NCBI GenBank assembly: GCA_035079385.1
Contig: JAVHKY010000049.1
Span: 558,001-622,000 of the forward strand
Direction: 5' to 3'
Origin: Aspidiotus rigidus
Lineage: Eukaryota > Arthropoda > Insecta > Hemiptera > Diaspididae
DNA: 64,000 bases
Position numbers and translations under genes: made by a program. Every line of letters starts with the position of its first letter. Within the stretch, counting starts at the first letter, position 1. Under the pieces are notes generated by a model. The model searched no databases. It saw only the letters and a program-made list of their open reading frames with translations, and was not told the origin of the DNA. Positions 16,205 through 59,201 of this stretch are shown here, piece by piece.

Positions 16205-17375
16205 TTCAAAAGTTTGATACCCTGTAGTCACATTTGATTTTGTTGCTCATAGGTGATTTTCGAGATTTCGCTTGGTACGACTGTAAAATTGTGGATCGGA
16301 ACTATACAAATATTATAGTTTGAAGGAATACAGTGATGCTTGACAGACTCTATTTTCGTAAGGAATTACATAAATCTGTTCAAATAAATGAATACAGTTT
16401 GGTATTTAAACTATTAAGATCAGAGAATTTTTCAATACAAATGTATTAAGGTACTAACTTGGATTTCGGTATGGTGGAACCGTCAGACAGAAATGGGTAC
16501 ACGTACATCCAAATTCTAATGTGTGCCACACCTCCCCCTCAAAAGGAAAAAAAAAGGTAGAGATTTCAAAATTGACTCAAAGTACTGCTGATGAGAAGTA
16601 TGTTGAATAATAACTAAGACAAACGAAAAAAAATCATGAGGATGTGAAATATATTAAAAATGAAAATTGGGTGTTAAATTTTGTAAAATATTCTATATCT
16701 AGTAATCTCATTCCCTTGATCGTACGGCAATATTCATCTTTGTACACACACAAGCGAAAGAAAAAATTCATTAATAATTTTTATGGAGGAAAAAAAAACG
16801 AGCAATTCACCTAAAAATTTTTCCATAATCTTTACAAAAAGTCTGACTTGTTTCAAACTTGACTACGAATGACACCACGAAAACTCGAGGCCTAGACTAC
16901 TTCACACTAAATAGCCCCATTATTCGTGCAACGGTGAAAACAGGTTATTTTCGCTGCATTTGAAGATGACTCATTTTTACAAAAAATGTAAGTCACGAAA
17001 TTTTTTTTCGGCGAAATATTTTTTCAGATTCATGTAAGTTTGAAGCTGCAAACGCGATTTTTTTCATTATCTCAATCATTTAATTTTTGCATTATTCTTC
17101 GCTGCATTGTTCGATGAATAAAACGCGTTATTTTCACTTTATGAGAAGGTCCTATACCATAACCTCGCATATCTCGTCAATTCCCTCCTTCAAAAGAGCC
17201 CTGTATAACCCCCTTGGAGACGTCAAAGAATTACTTTTCGCGAGGCCGAACTTGACTTCAAGTCTAGCCCCTATATTGTTTCTCTCCGGCTTACTTCTGG
17301 CTCTTTCCAGCTCTACCGGTTCTCCCGTCTTCTTCCTATCCGTCAGATGTTCTAATCATTTCCGTTATTGGCTTC

Positions 17376-17640
17376 TTAAAAATCTGCAAGTCGGAGACCA
17401 GACACAAATTCATCATTGGGTTCTCGAAAATCCACGAGTCGAAGACCACACACAAATTCGTCATCAAGTTCTTGAAAATCCACTGGTCGAAAGCCACACA
17501 TAAATTCGTTATTAGGTTCTTGAAAATTCACAAGTCGAAAAGTAGATACAAATTCGTCGTTGGGTTCTTGAAAATCCACAAGTCGAGACCCAGACACGAA
17601 TTCGTCCTTGGGTTCTTGAGAATTTGTAAGTCAAGATGAA
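17376..17640. repeat. 57-bp minisatellite, about 5 units
   Basis: Repeats of the pattern AATTCGTCATTGGGTTCTTG plus AAAATCCACAAGTCGA. The unit length is a multiple of three, so a 19-residue repeat appears open on the minus strand (RLVDFQEPNDEFV). No start, signal or splice context supports a gene. The flank from 16205 to 17375 holds no recognisable gene. Confidence 0.75.
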
Positions 17641-17990
17641 AATGAGTCAATTAGCAGTAGAAATTTCAGCTGGGGGTGAGGAGATGGAGATCTGTATAAT
17701 ATGGCGTTTTGTTTGGTAGTGAAATTGGAGGCAGAACCTTTCAATCAACGACTGATTATGACACCTTAGATCGAGTTCGTGTATCCTGTTTTGGGTCCAG
17801 ATTTAGATCCGTTCGGTACAGTAGGGCTGGTGTGTCGGAAAATTGGCACAGAGATTTATGTTCCTAACAAGTTATCGGTGTATTATAGTGTTGTGAGTTT
17901 GGAGATTATCAGCTAGATTGAGTCAGACATCTAGGGAATGGGGTGGATAGGGGGTAGATGGTTCAATTTGAGGTGTTTGAATAGTTTCTT
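17640..17990. repeat. Dispersed repeat, copy 1 (pair with 19.33-19.68 kb)
   Basis: Shares an interrupted run with 19330-19680, including GGGTCCAGATTTAGATCCGT and the AATTT.AGCTGG.GGTGAGGAG segment. The two copies flank the MULE-derived block at 18.05-19.05 kb. Identity unknown. Confidence 0.5.
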
Positions 17991-18048
17991 GGAATCCACA
18001 GGAAAGAGACCGATGTAGAAGTGGATGATAGTGATTACAAAAATAAAT

Positions 18049-19053
18049 GGGAAATATATACGTGCACGCCTCATAAAATTATATTGACCGTCGGTTCCCC
18101 TCCCGCCATGGAAAAAAACTTACTCATATGTGTGCACTATATGGGAATGTGTGCACTACTTACATTGTGTATTTGTCCATTTCAATGGATTCTGAGTGTT
18201 TTGATTTTGTGTGCACAACTTGTATCAAGATGTGTGCACTACTTACCTAATGTAATTGTCCATTGTCTGCTTCATAGGATTTCTAGTGTTTTGGATCTCG
18301 AGTGCACAACTCATATGAGGGTATGTGCACTACTTACTTTGTATATTTGTTTGTTTTATAGGATTTCCAGTGTTTTTGGTTTCAAGTGCACAACTTATTA
18401 GGGATGTGTGCACTACTTACTTCGTTTATTTGTTCGTTTCGATGGATTCCAAGGGTTTTTGGTTTAACACTCATTTGTGGGTGTCCTATAGACAGTTCTA
18501 ATAAAAATTAAAACAAAAAAAAAATTATTGTGAGGATGCAAGGATGGTAAATCAATTTGTCGTGAAAGTATGCGAGTTGGTAAGAAACTAGTCCAACCGC
18601 CGTGATCCTGCGTGCGTGAATGTTGTACCATTGGCGAAAACTCCTTCCGTGCTCCTGAGCATGTGGACAAAGTCGTACCATTGGGCTCTCTTGAACAAAC
18701 CAGTATTCCAAATGGCTGATGACGAGGAGAGGTCGTCGTACTTTATCGGATCTTCAAATCTCTTTAAGCCACTCACCGCCTAATTAACGAAACAATGTAT
18801 GAAACTCGAAGATAAATGGACATCCTTTGATACATTCAAGTGGCAACATTACAGCATGTGGCGCACAAGGGTGACTGCACTTCTCCACGAGTATAAATGT
18901 ACTTGCCCGTTCTTCTTGAAACACTCTCTGTGCAAACACGTTATTGGCATGCAAATTCGATTGAAACTTTGTACCGTTCCCCAGGAAGCTGAAAACATCC
19001 CCGTGGGTCAAAAACGTAAGTGCGGCCGCCCCTCCAAAGCGAAGCAAGCATAA
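18049..19053 (+). pseudogene. MULE transposase relic with SWIM zinc finger
   Basis: Copy B of the block at 8241-9034. Its first part carries four ~95-bp GTGCACTACTTAC tandem units (18127-18460). From about 18657 the plus strand reads SMWTKSYHWALLN, then an in-frame TAA near 18781, then a SWIM finger (CTCPFFLKHSLCKHVIGMQI; CxC...CxH) and a GRPSKAKQA tail, ending at 19053. Order and sequence match the minus-strand fragment at 54471-54980. Mutator-like element transposases carry this finger near their C-terminus; here only that end survives. Confidence 0.7.
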
Positions 19054-19329
19054 CTATTACAATAAAACAAAAGTGTCAACGTCTCTTCTGTAGTGAATGT
19101 AGCTCGTAGACTATAAAGTTTTTTTTATCCGTGCAATACATTTCATAGGCATGTAAATTTTGTTTATTTCTTAGGCGTGTCAATTTTGTTTCCTTGGTGT
19201 GTTATCGATAGGCGGGCAATTTCGTTTTTTGAGACGTGCGATTAAATGTATGCCAAAATAAATTGATGCGCTGATTTGGGGAATTAGTTGAATAAGAGTC
19301 CTGTACAGCCCGGAAAGATGAAAGTGTGT

Positions 19330-19680
19330 TAGTACTCATAGAAATTTGAGCTGGAGGTGAGGAGAGATGGAGATAATAAAGACAAGAGTACCGGTATATA
19401 GAGTTTAGTTTAGAGAAAATGGAGAACGAATTTTTCGATCAACTACTCATTATGACTCCTTGGATCGAGTACGAGTATCCTAATTTGGGTCCAGATTTAG
19501 ATCCGTCGGTAAAAAAGTTTGGTAGCTGGACAAAATTGGTATTGAGAGATGTTCATAATGAGTGGTCGGTATATAGTGTAGATCGAGTCGGATATTTGGT
19601 TGAGGGTTTAGCGATAGAGAAGTGGATGATATGATAGGGGCTAGTTGGTTCAGCTTGAGATGATTGAATAATTCAGTCTT
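19330..19680. repeat. Dispersed repeat, copy 2
   Basis: Partner of 17640-17990. The stretch from 19680 to 20363 holds no gene that I can support. Confidence 0.45.
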
Positions 19681-20363
19681 AAGAGGAAGGATGAGAGAGT
19701 TATATGGGCAGAGTGCGGGAGCATAGATTGGAATCTGAATGGGAGTTGCCATCTTCAACGCAGAGACTGAGAGTGGGGCTAGATCGTTGCGCACCAAGGG
19801 CTTGATTTACTTCAAAAGCGAGTATATTGACAGATAGACAAGAGTAATATGGTTTATCATGAAAGAAGAATAGATGAATTTGTTGAGTTCTTGCCTTAGA
19901 TACTGGAGGAGAGTCGGATAGATAGGAAAGCGTTAAGTGGGTGGTTACTGCCTAATATCAGTTGAGAACATTATCAGTAATGGGATGCGACCTTTTGCAG
20001 AGAATAATTTTTTTTGTGAGTGAGGTGTCATAGGGACAAGTCGGGTGCTGACGATTATTAATTAATTAATTTTTATAAAGATTGATTTAAAGTGCCGTCC
20101 AACAGCGAGAAGACAATAATAGGACAATAAGTTCACACTTAACGATTGGTTGATAAATATAGTTCCGTGTTACAATGCGGGCAGTACGGTCACAAGTCAA
20201 GTGAAAATAAATGTGTTTACGAGTGGAAGTGTGATTTTCACAGATCCAGCGAATTGAGAAAATTTCTGAGGGTGTGGTATCAATCAGAGAACATACCAGA
20301 TAAGCATTGAGGATGAAGGAAAATATTAAAAAAGATGGAGAGGGTCTCTCAAGGAGGGGTAAT

Positions 20364-20617
20364 ATGACTGATATTTTATCCTCAATAAAATTACGGTTCA
20401 TAGTATATTTATGGAAATTCAGATGAAATAAAAATAAAATTACAATTCCCGTATAAACTAGGTATACTGCGCGAGCGCTTTCGGCGTGAGCCATTGACGA
20501 GCGAACAAACTGAACTAAGAAAAATAAAGAGTGCAAAAACTACATAAAGCGATATCAGAAAGGTGAGAAAACAAGTAAAAACGAGAAATTAATGGACAAA
20601 AGGAGATAAAGAAATAC
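20364..20617 (-). repeat. Penelope-like element terminal repeat (3-prime pLTR)
   Basis: 254-bp direct repeat, nearly identical to 23312-23565; I noticed one substitution near ATAAAATTACAATT versus ATAAAAATACAATT. It is the downstream repeat relative to the minus-strand ORF. Such near identity points to recent insertion. Confidence 0.88.
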
Positions 20618-20925
20618 TAAAATCAACGGGTAGGAAGAGGAAAAGTAAAAATGAGTCAGAATGCACAACAGAGGAAACATCGAAATTAAAAATTAAATAA
20701 ATAAAATAAATTAATTAATTAAAACAAATAAACAAAATAAAAATAAATAAAATGAAATGAAATAATAAAATCGGGTAATCGACGGGTAGAACGAGGAAAA
20801 GTAAAAATGAGTCAGAATGCACAACAGAGGAAACATCGAAATTAAAAATTAAATAAATAAAATAAATTAATTAATTAAAACAGATAAACAAAATAAAAAT
20901 AAATAAATGAAATAAAATAATAAAA
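20618..20925. repeat. Two ~150-bp tandem units in the PLE 3-prime region
   Basis: The run containing AGGAAAAGTAAAAATGAGTC and CAACAGAGGAAACATCG, followed by AATA/TTAA-rich sequence, occurs twice in tandem between the PLE stop codon and the downstream terminal repeat. Confidence 0.8.
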
Positions 20926-23442
20926 TCAGGTAAGATCAGTGGGGAAAAGGCAAGAAATAACGCCATGGCTAGGTTGAGAATAATTGAGGACGTTGAAACC
21001 CGCTTTAGTATACCTGGCAGATTCAAGGGTTTCAAGAGCTAGGCGCCTACGGGAAGAATCTTCCAAGTGGAGAAGTCTTTCGGTGCCAACACGAAACATA
21101 TGCCTATGGGTGGTAAGGTGTTTATAGAAAGGCGAATTAGAAGATTTATGATCGAGGTGCTCGTGTATTCTAGTGCGAAGTTGTCTGCCAGTCTCACCTA
21201 TGTAAACGGAATCACAGTTGTGACAAGGGAGAATGTAGACACCACTCTTTTCTTGGCGAGGGATAGGATCCTTGCGATTACAGAGGAGCGCCAAGGTAGA
21301 ATGGATGGTGTAAAAAGCCGCTTGAAAGCCATGAGGTTGCAGAACTTTGGAAATTTTAGACGAAAGATCACCCAGGAAGGGCAAACGGAACCACCGTTTC
21401 TTCTTCCGATCATGCAGTTGGCGGGGGAGGGCAGTGGTAGAGTCAAGGGTTCTTTTTATGAGTTTCTTTCTCACCAATTTATGAATATCCAGATTGTGTA
21501 AGCCATTGGCAGCGGCAAGCTGGTGGATAATAGAAAGTTCTTTATTGAACTCAGAGTTAGAAAGAGGGAGGGTAACTAGGCGATGGATGAGAGAATGAAA
21601 AGCGGCATACTTATGGGCAGCAGGACAATAGGAAGTTTGGTTAATGAAAGTATCAGAGCTCGTAGGCTTCCTGTAGATGCCAAAAGTATGAGTATTGTCC
21701 ATAACAGACACTTTGATGTCAAGAAAGGGAATTTCTTTACCTCCATACTCGGCAGTAAATTTAATAGAATGGTAATTATTATTAAGCTTAGTGATCAAAT
21801 TTTGGAAGGAGTCAGCCGTACCATTCCAAAGGAGTAGGATGTCGTCTACATAACGCTTCCAATATATGATATGGTTGTTGAATTCCGGATTATTGGTAAA
21901 AAACTCCGTTTCGAATTTATGCATAAATAATTCAGCTAAGGTGGAAGCCAGTGGAGACCCCATAGGTACTCCAATTCCATCAGGAAACCGATAATATTGA
22001 TCGCGGAACTTACAGAAATTAGGATCGAGGCATACTTGCAGCAGATGAATAAGCTCAGTAATGAAGAAATCGGGAACGTGGACCTCTAATAGTTTTCTCT
22101 TTAAAAACTCAATGGAAGGTTGGTGGAGAACATTTGGGAAGAGAGCAACGACATCGAGGGAAATTAAAGTGGATCCCTCCGGAACGGGAACATCAGCAAT
22201 GCATTGGATCAAGTGTTGGCTATTAACGACGGCGCATGGTGACATATGATTTATGGTAGACTTGATCCAGAAGTCCAAGTGTTTTGAGAGTTCGTAGGTT
22301 GGAGCTGAAATAAACGACACAACGGGTCTCATAGGGGAACCATCTTTGTGGATTTTTGCTAAACCATATAAACGCGGAGGAATGGGGTTTGAGATGAGGA
22401 TTTTCTTCTTCTGGGATTCTGTCTGTATTATATGAATACTGTTGTTGATGGCTTCACGGACAGATTTGACATGAGAGGCAAAATTGAAATCAGCGTCGGC
22501 GTGTGCATTACTACCATCTAAAAAATCCGAAAGCTTGAGGTTATACGTGGAACGGTTAATGATGATTAGGGATTGTCCTTTGTCAGCCTTGGTGACAACG
22601 AGGTCATGGTCATGTATTTTCTTGGTAAGATTGCGGATAAGACGTTTCGTTTTGGGTTCACAGACTGGTACTGGATTTGAACAGACAATCGAAGCGCATT
22701 TCTCTGCGAGATCAGTGTTGAAACATAGTTGCGTCTCTAGATCGGTTATGAGTTTATTGAGGCCAATCTCCTTCTTGAGAGGGGGGACAGAAAATTTCAA
22801 TCCATTGTTTAGAAAAGTTAGTTCATCATCGTTTAGTTCCGTACTAGATAAATTGATGACACGTGGAAAGAAGTTGAAAGTTTGAGGTGATGGAATAGGT
22901 GGTGAAGGATTACTCTCAAGGAGTAAAGAATTTATTTTCCGGTCTTTCTTTTCTAATAGGTCACGGTTGTGAATGAAACAATCTTCTTGGATTTCTCGAA
23001 GGTATAAGTCCAACATCAAAGGTGTCAAAACAAAACACAATCTAGAATGGGTAAGCATTGCTAGTCTGTTCGTTACGTTAAGTTTTCCATACCATCTAGA
23101 TAATTCGCAACGGAGCCATTTCTTAGCAACATATTTCTTGACAGTTTGAGATGTAGGTTGGTGGTCAGAATACATTTTGAAGTTCACGAAGTGAGGAACG
23201 AGTCCGAGTTGAAGACACTTTCTGATGAACGCAATATGTGAAGAAAAGGAAAGCTTTTGCATCTTAAATTTCCGATGAAGAATGAGGAGGTAAGCTGTAT
23301 CGGCTTGATTGATGACTGATATTTTATCCTCAATAAAATTACGGTTCATAGTATATTTATGGAAATTCAGATGAAATAAAAATAAAAATACAATTCCCGT
23401 ATAAACTAGGTATACTGCGCGAGCGCTTTCGGCGTGAGCCAT
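20926..23442 (-). CDS. Penelope-like retroelement RT/GIY-YIG polyprotein
   Basis: Single intact ORF, 838 aa from the ATG at 23442; the frame stays open upstream into the terminal repeat, so the true start is uncertain. It encodes a reverse transcriptase joined to a GIY-YIG endonuclease, the hallmark of Penelope-like elements. Visible motifs: DKGQSLIIINRSTYN near residue 287, PPRLYGLAKIHKDGS near 355, SLDVVALFPNV near 430, GVPMGSPLAS near 490, catalytic RYVDDILLLW near 530, then GVYILPC..C..VYIGET and LRTRIHEHL from about 731. The CxxC just before VYIGET is typical of the PLE endonuclease. No stop or frameshift is seen, and the flanking 254-bp direct repeats are nearly identical. The copy may be recently active. 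Confidence 0.93.
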   Translation of the reverse strand: MAHAESARAVYLVYTGIVFLFLFHLNFHKYTMNRNFIEDKISVINQADTAYLLILHRKFKMQKLSFSSHIAFIRKCLQLGLVPHFVNFKMYSDHQPTSQTVKKYVAKKWLRCELSRWYGKLNVTNRLAMLTHSRLCFVLTPLMLDLYLREIQEDCFIHNRDLLEKKDRKINSLLLESNPSPPIPSPQTFNFFPRVINLSSTELNDDELTFLNNGLKFSVPPLKKEIGLNKLITDLETQLCFNTDLAEKCASIVCSNPVPVCEPKTKRLIRNLTKKIHDHDLVVTKADKGQSLIIINRSTYNLKLSDFLDGSNAHADADFNFASHVKSVREAINNSIHIIQTESQKKKILISNPIPPRLYGLAKIHKDGSPMRPVVSFISAPTYELSKHLDFWIKSTINHMSPCAVVNSQHLIQCIADVPVPEGSTLISLDVVALFPNVLHQPSIEFLKRKLLEVHVPDFFITELIHLLQVCLDPNFCKFRDQYYRFPDGIGVPMGSPLASTLAELFMHKFETEFFTNNPEFNNHIIYWKRYVDDILLLWNGTADSFQNLITKLNNNYHSIKFTAEYGGKEIPFLDIKVSVMDNTHTFGIYRKPTSSDTFINQTSYCPAAHKYAAFHSLIHRLVTLPLSNSEFNKELSIIHQLAAANGLHNLDIHKLVRKKLIKRTLDSTTALPRQLHDRKKKRWFRLPFLGDLSSKISKVLQPHGFQAAFYTIHSTLALLCNRKDPIPRQEKSGVYILPCHNCDSVYIGETGRQLRTRIHEHLDHKSSNSPFYKHLTTHRHMFRVGTERLLHLEDSSRRRLALETLESARYTKAGFNVLNYSQPSHGVISCLFPTDLT

Positions 23443-23565
23443 TGACGAGCGAACAAACTGAACTAAGAAAAATAAAGAGTGCAAAAACTACATAAAGCGA
23501 TATCAGAAAGGTGAGAAAACAAGTAAAAACGAGAAATTAATGGACAAAAGGAGATAAAGAAATAC
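23312..23565 (-). repeat. Penelope-like element terminal repeat (5-prime pLTR)
   Basis: Upstream copy of the 254-bp direct repeat. The putative ATG of the polyprotein (23442) lies inside it. From 23566 to 24175 no other gene is seen. Confidence 0.88.
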
Positions 23566-24175
23566 AAAATACAAGGGTAACAATTGAGAATGAGTAGTTA
23601 GACAGGTGAAAAGGGTTCGTCGAACTTTAAGAAATTATAGGCTTGGGTTAGGTACGTACAAGGGTTCCGTCCAAAGGACGGGCATTTCTGCTTGTAGCCA
23701 ATGATGAACAAAACGGAAAAAAAAAGTAGAGATATAGGAAAAGAAGATAGGAAAAGTCGGTTTTGCTTTCGCGCTGCGAAAGCTTTTTTCCTTTCGTTTG
23801 TAAGGTAGACTGTCATCCACAGGAAAAATTTCATCTCGAAACACGTAAAATTCAATAAAATCCGTCTATAACTTTTATTTACCGTACCTTTTTCTTCAAG
23901 TTGAAAATTTTTAGAAATTATCTTTTCAATTTTCGTGTCTCACGTCGTCATTAGCTCCGAATGCAGCAATTTTCCTCGCGTTGCCTCGTCAATGACAGTC
24001 GCTTACCTGTCAGACAAGCTTATAGACTTATGAGCGCATTTCCTACTCGGTAGCATCTTCATGTTGTAACTCTAGCGAAGTGACCTATCCACTAATAAAT
24101 CACACGAGCTCTATCGCATCAGTGTATCGTGAGGAAATCATCGAAAACGACGTGAAGCGCTCGATTCATGTCGTC

Positions 24176-56192
<32,017 letters not shown>

Positions 56193-56450
56193 CTATATTC
56201 ATCTTCTCGCCGAATTTTTGTCGACCAGCTGGTGATCTAGGACCTAATTTTGTATGTCGTACCAAAAAGTATTCAAATTCGCGATTGTTGAACTTTTGCA
56301 AAAGTTTACCTAATGCGAATCGGACCATTCGCCTGTCTATTGATCGTCAGCGACAATTCGAAAGTTTAAGATGTCAACGAACTAGTCAGTGATCTCTGCG
56401 AAAAATAATGTTGTTTCACGTTTAAACTTTTATTCGTAAAATTTCCTGTA

Positions 56451-56456
56451 AATAAA
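56451..56456 (+). terminator. Lipase polyadenylation signal AATAAA
   Basis: First AATAAA after the lipase stop codon, about 260 bases downstream. Assigned by position only. Confidence 0.45.
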
Positions 56457-56835
56457 TGTACGTAAGACAATAATTATTATTTAATGATGTCGAATTACCA
56501 GTACTCGAGTATAAGATCATAATAATTTGAGGATAATTTCTCGTTTCATTTCAATTAGGTAACAATATTATCGATCGAAAATTCCTTATAGAGACTTACA
56601 GAAGATGAGGTGTGCGTAGAAACCGATACGGTAGAACAGAATTTTGCAAGAAGAGAGAATGAAACGAAAAGAATTTGGATAGGGACACGTCTTATGTAAG
56701 GCATTTGTGAAAAAGTCCACCATCTTTCCATCCAAGGAGGATGAGGTTCTCACGTAGTTGACATTTATTCAAGCGCAGGTGTTGAACCATCGTCAATTCC
56801 GATAATTTTTGTAATTTACTTCAGCCACGTTGGTT

Positions 56836-57249
56836 GGCCAAGTAAGGACAAGGTCTTGCAACATTTAATCATGAACTGCGAGCGGAAATTGAAATGTTCA
56901 TGATCGAGAAAGAGAAATCCGTGAAAGAATTCCAGTGTGACAAGAGGATACGTGGAATTTCTTGTTTGACATCTGATCTCAATTATAGGCTGCAGATCCA
57001 AAATAGATTCCCATCTTCAATCTCGTAGGTATGACCGATATAACAGCATTTGAAAATAAACTGAAGCTCTTCGCAACACAGATGAAGTCAGGAAATACCG
57101 TTCGCAGATATGCTCTGGTTTTAATTAGAAGAAAGCAAACTAAGAACCACGTATTTAAAAGAATATCAATCATCAATCAACACCTGATGGAACGTTTACA
57201 AGAAGGATTTAAAGAGGGGGACGCACGAAACGTTATCCTGATTGGTTGA
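56836..57249 (+). pseudogene. ZBED/GTF2IRD2-like hAT transposase relic
   Basis: Plus-strand frames read FNHELRAEIEMFMIEKEKSV and ISCLTSDLNYRLQIQN, then, after a stop, ITAFENKLKLFATQMKSGN. This matches the L..FL.DI..HLN.LN..LQG...aFk.KL.lw..ql..gn series of ZBED5/GTF2IRD2-type hAT transposases. Fragmentary. Confidence 0.6.
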
Positions 57250-57869
57250 CAAAATTCTGGAAATGGACTAGGTGGAAACAATTGACCTGAAAGCAGACTC
57301 GTTTCTAAGCACAGCTTTCAATAATATCTTTACTCAAATTCTATAAATTTCTCCCCACGCAGTAGGTATGCGTATAATTATTTGCCACGTTAGATTCTAC
57401 TTTTATTAGGCTACATAGTATGGTTCAGTTTTTTTTTTTTCTTTAAAAGCTATTGGCTTGAATACCCTAAAGCTAATAGCTTGAAATATTTACTAGACCA
57501 TCCCCCCAAAAGCCAGTAGCTTGAAGTATTCTAAATAGTAGAATCATACTAAACCTAGAAGGGGCGAACGAGCGGAGCGAATGAGCCTCCCAGAAGCTAT
57601 CAACTTGTAATATTCTAAAGCAGACCTATACTAGTCCAAGAAGGGGTTTACTCGCGTGTGGCGGTGTGGAGAACACTTAAGCTATGTAGTAGGATCTAGT
57701 AAAGAGGCTTTACTCTACTACAGGTCTATATTAAGGCTAGTATAGGCTGAAATCCGGGGGGAAAACTCGCAGATTTCTCACTCACCCACAAGGTATAGGC
57801 CTGCCTCAAGCTATGCTAATTCGGAGGTCGAAGCCTACTTTCTACAGTGGAGGATAACAATGGGGAAGG

Positions 57870-58800
57870 GGGGCCTTGTTATATGTGTTGAAAGATACCA
57901 CTCTCCAATTTCTGTCCATATTATCATCCATTTAAATTCAATTGAAATTCAGCCTGAAACGATCAGCAAAATGGGGGCCTTGTTATATGTGTAGAAAGAT
58001 ACCATTCTCCAATCTCCACCCATATTATCATCCATTTAAATTCAATTGAAATTCAGCCTGAAACGATCAGCAGAAAAGGGGCATTGTTATATGTGTAGAA
58101 AGATACCATTCTCCAATTTCTGTCCTTATAATAATCCATTTAAATTCAATTGAAATTCAGCCTGAAACGATCAGCAGAAAGGCGACCTTGTTATATGTGT
58201 AGAAAGATACCATTCCCCAATTTCTGTCCTTATCATGATCCATTTCTGCCGTACAAAGTAGAATGGACGTATCTGCATACTTACAATCTGCAGAAAAGAG
58301 ATCTTTCAAGGGTTCAACACTAGAATAAATACCCTTTTTTGCTGATCGTCAATATGCAGATACGTCCATTCTATTTTGTATGCCAGATTTAAATTCAATT
58401 GAAATTCGGCCTGAAACGATCAGCAGAAAGGGAGCCTTGTTATATGTGTAGAAAGATACCATTCTCCAATTTCTGTATATCATCCATTTAAATTCAACTG
58501 AAATTCAGCCTGAAACGATCAGCAGAAAAGGGGCATTGTTATATGTGTAGAAAGATACCATTCCCCAATTTCTGTCCTTATCATAATCCATTTAAATTCA
58601 ATTGAAAATCAGCCTGAAACGATCAGCAGAAAGGGGACCTTGTTATATGTGTAGAAAGATACTATTCCCCAATTTCTGTCCTTATCATCATCCATTTAAA
58701 TTCAATTGAAATTCAGCCTGAAACGATCAGCAGAAAGGGGCCTTGTCATTTGTGTAGAAAGATACCATTCTCCAATATCTGTCCATATATTTAAATTCAA
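57870..58800. repeat. ~105-bp satellite, eight units, interrupted
   Basis: Units contain CCTTGTTATATGTGTAGAAA, GATACCATTCTCCAATTTCT, and TTTAAATTCAATTGAAATTC followed by AGCCTGAAACGATCAGCAG. They start near 57879, 57978, 58082, 58187, 58433, 58532, 58637 and 58740. A foldback insert (58252-58380) splits the array between the fourth and fifth units. Confidence 0.9.
58252..58380. mobile_element. 129-bp foldback insert in the satellite
   Basis: Inverted ends TACAAAGTAGAATGGACGTA and complement, with 28-bp arms. It interrupts one satellite unit, so it is younger than the array. Confidence 0.7.
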
Positions 58801-59201
58801 TTGGAAGGTGGTACTCCCAGATCAAGAAAAGCAAGCATGAAAAAGACGAACTAATATGCTACCTTATGATCTTCATTTATTTGGCTACGCCACAACATTT
58901 TTTTTTTTTTTTTTTTTAAGAGGAAAAAACTGTAGTCAACATCACGAAACTCCTCGCTGCATTACAAAATATATGAGCAGTCAAATTACAAGTTTTTTGC
59001 ATTCAAGTGTGCTCTACTGAAATATGCAGCTACTTCTGATGAAACATTCATGATTTCCTTCATAACTTATTGACCATAGTTGTGCTCAAAGAATAGAGTT
59101 AAAATTCCATGTCAGAAATTGTTTTCTGTCAGGTAGGTAGGTAATATTTCCGTCGTAAAGTAAATTGAGTTGTACAGTGTAAGATCGGTATTTCATTGGA
59201 A

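Larger units (their letters stand above)
20364..23565 (-). mobile_element. Penelope-like retroelement, full length
   Basis: Complete unit: upstream pLTR 23312-23565, ORF, tandem 3-prime units, downstream pLTR 20364-20617. The ORF reading frame begins within the upstream repeat. Insertion-site duplication was not resolved. Confidence 0.88.

Noticed and set aside
16500..17370. Possible gene upstream of family copy 3
   Set aside because: Frames are short, without signal, splice-consistent extension or recognisable motifs.
17376..17597. Repeat protein with a 19-residue period on the minus strand
   Set aside because: The 57-bp minisatellite unit is a multiple of three, which keeps frames open by chance; no start context, signal or homologue.
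17190..18460. CRISPR-like regularly spaced repeats
   Set aside because: The repeated units are contiguous minisatellites in a eukaryotic genome with no unique spacers or cas genes.
20087..20536. 149-codon minus-strand frame beginning like the Penelope ORF
   Set aside because: Its first half is the downstream terminal repeat of the element and the rest is flanking DNA; not a second gene.
21067..22885. Several plus-strand frames of 60-144 codons
   Set aside because: They are antisense shadows of the Penelope-like RT ORF.
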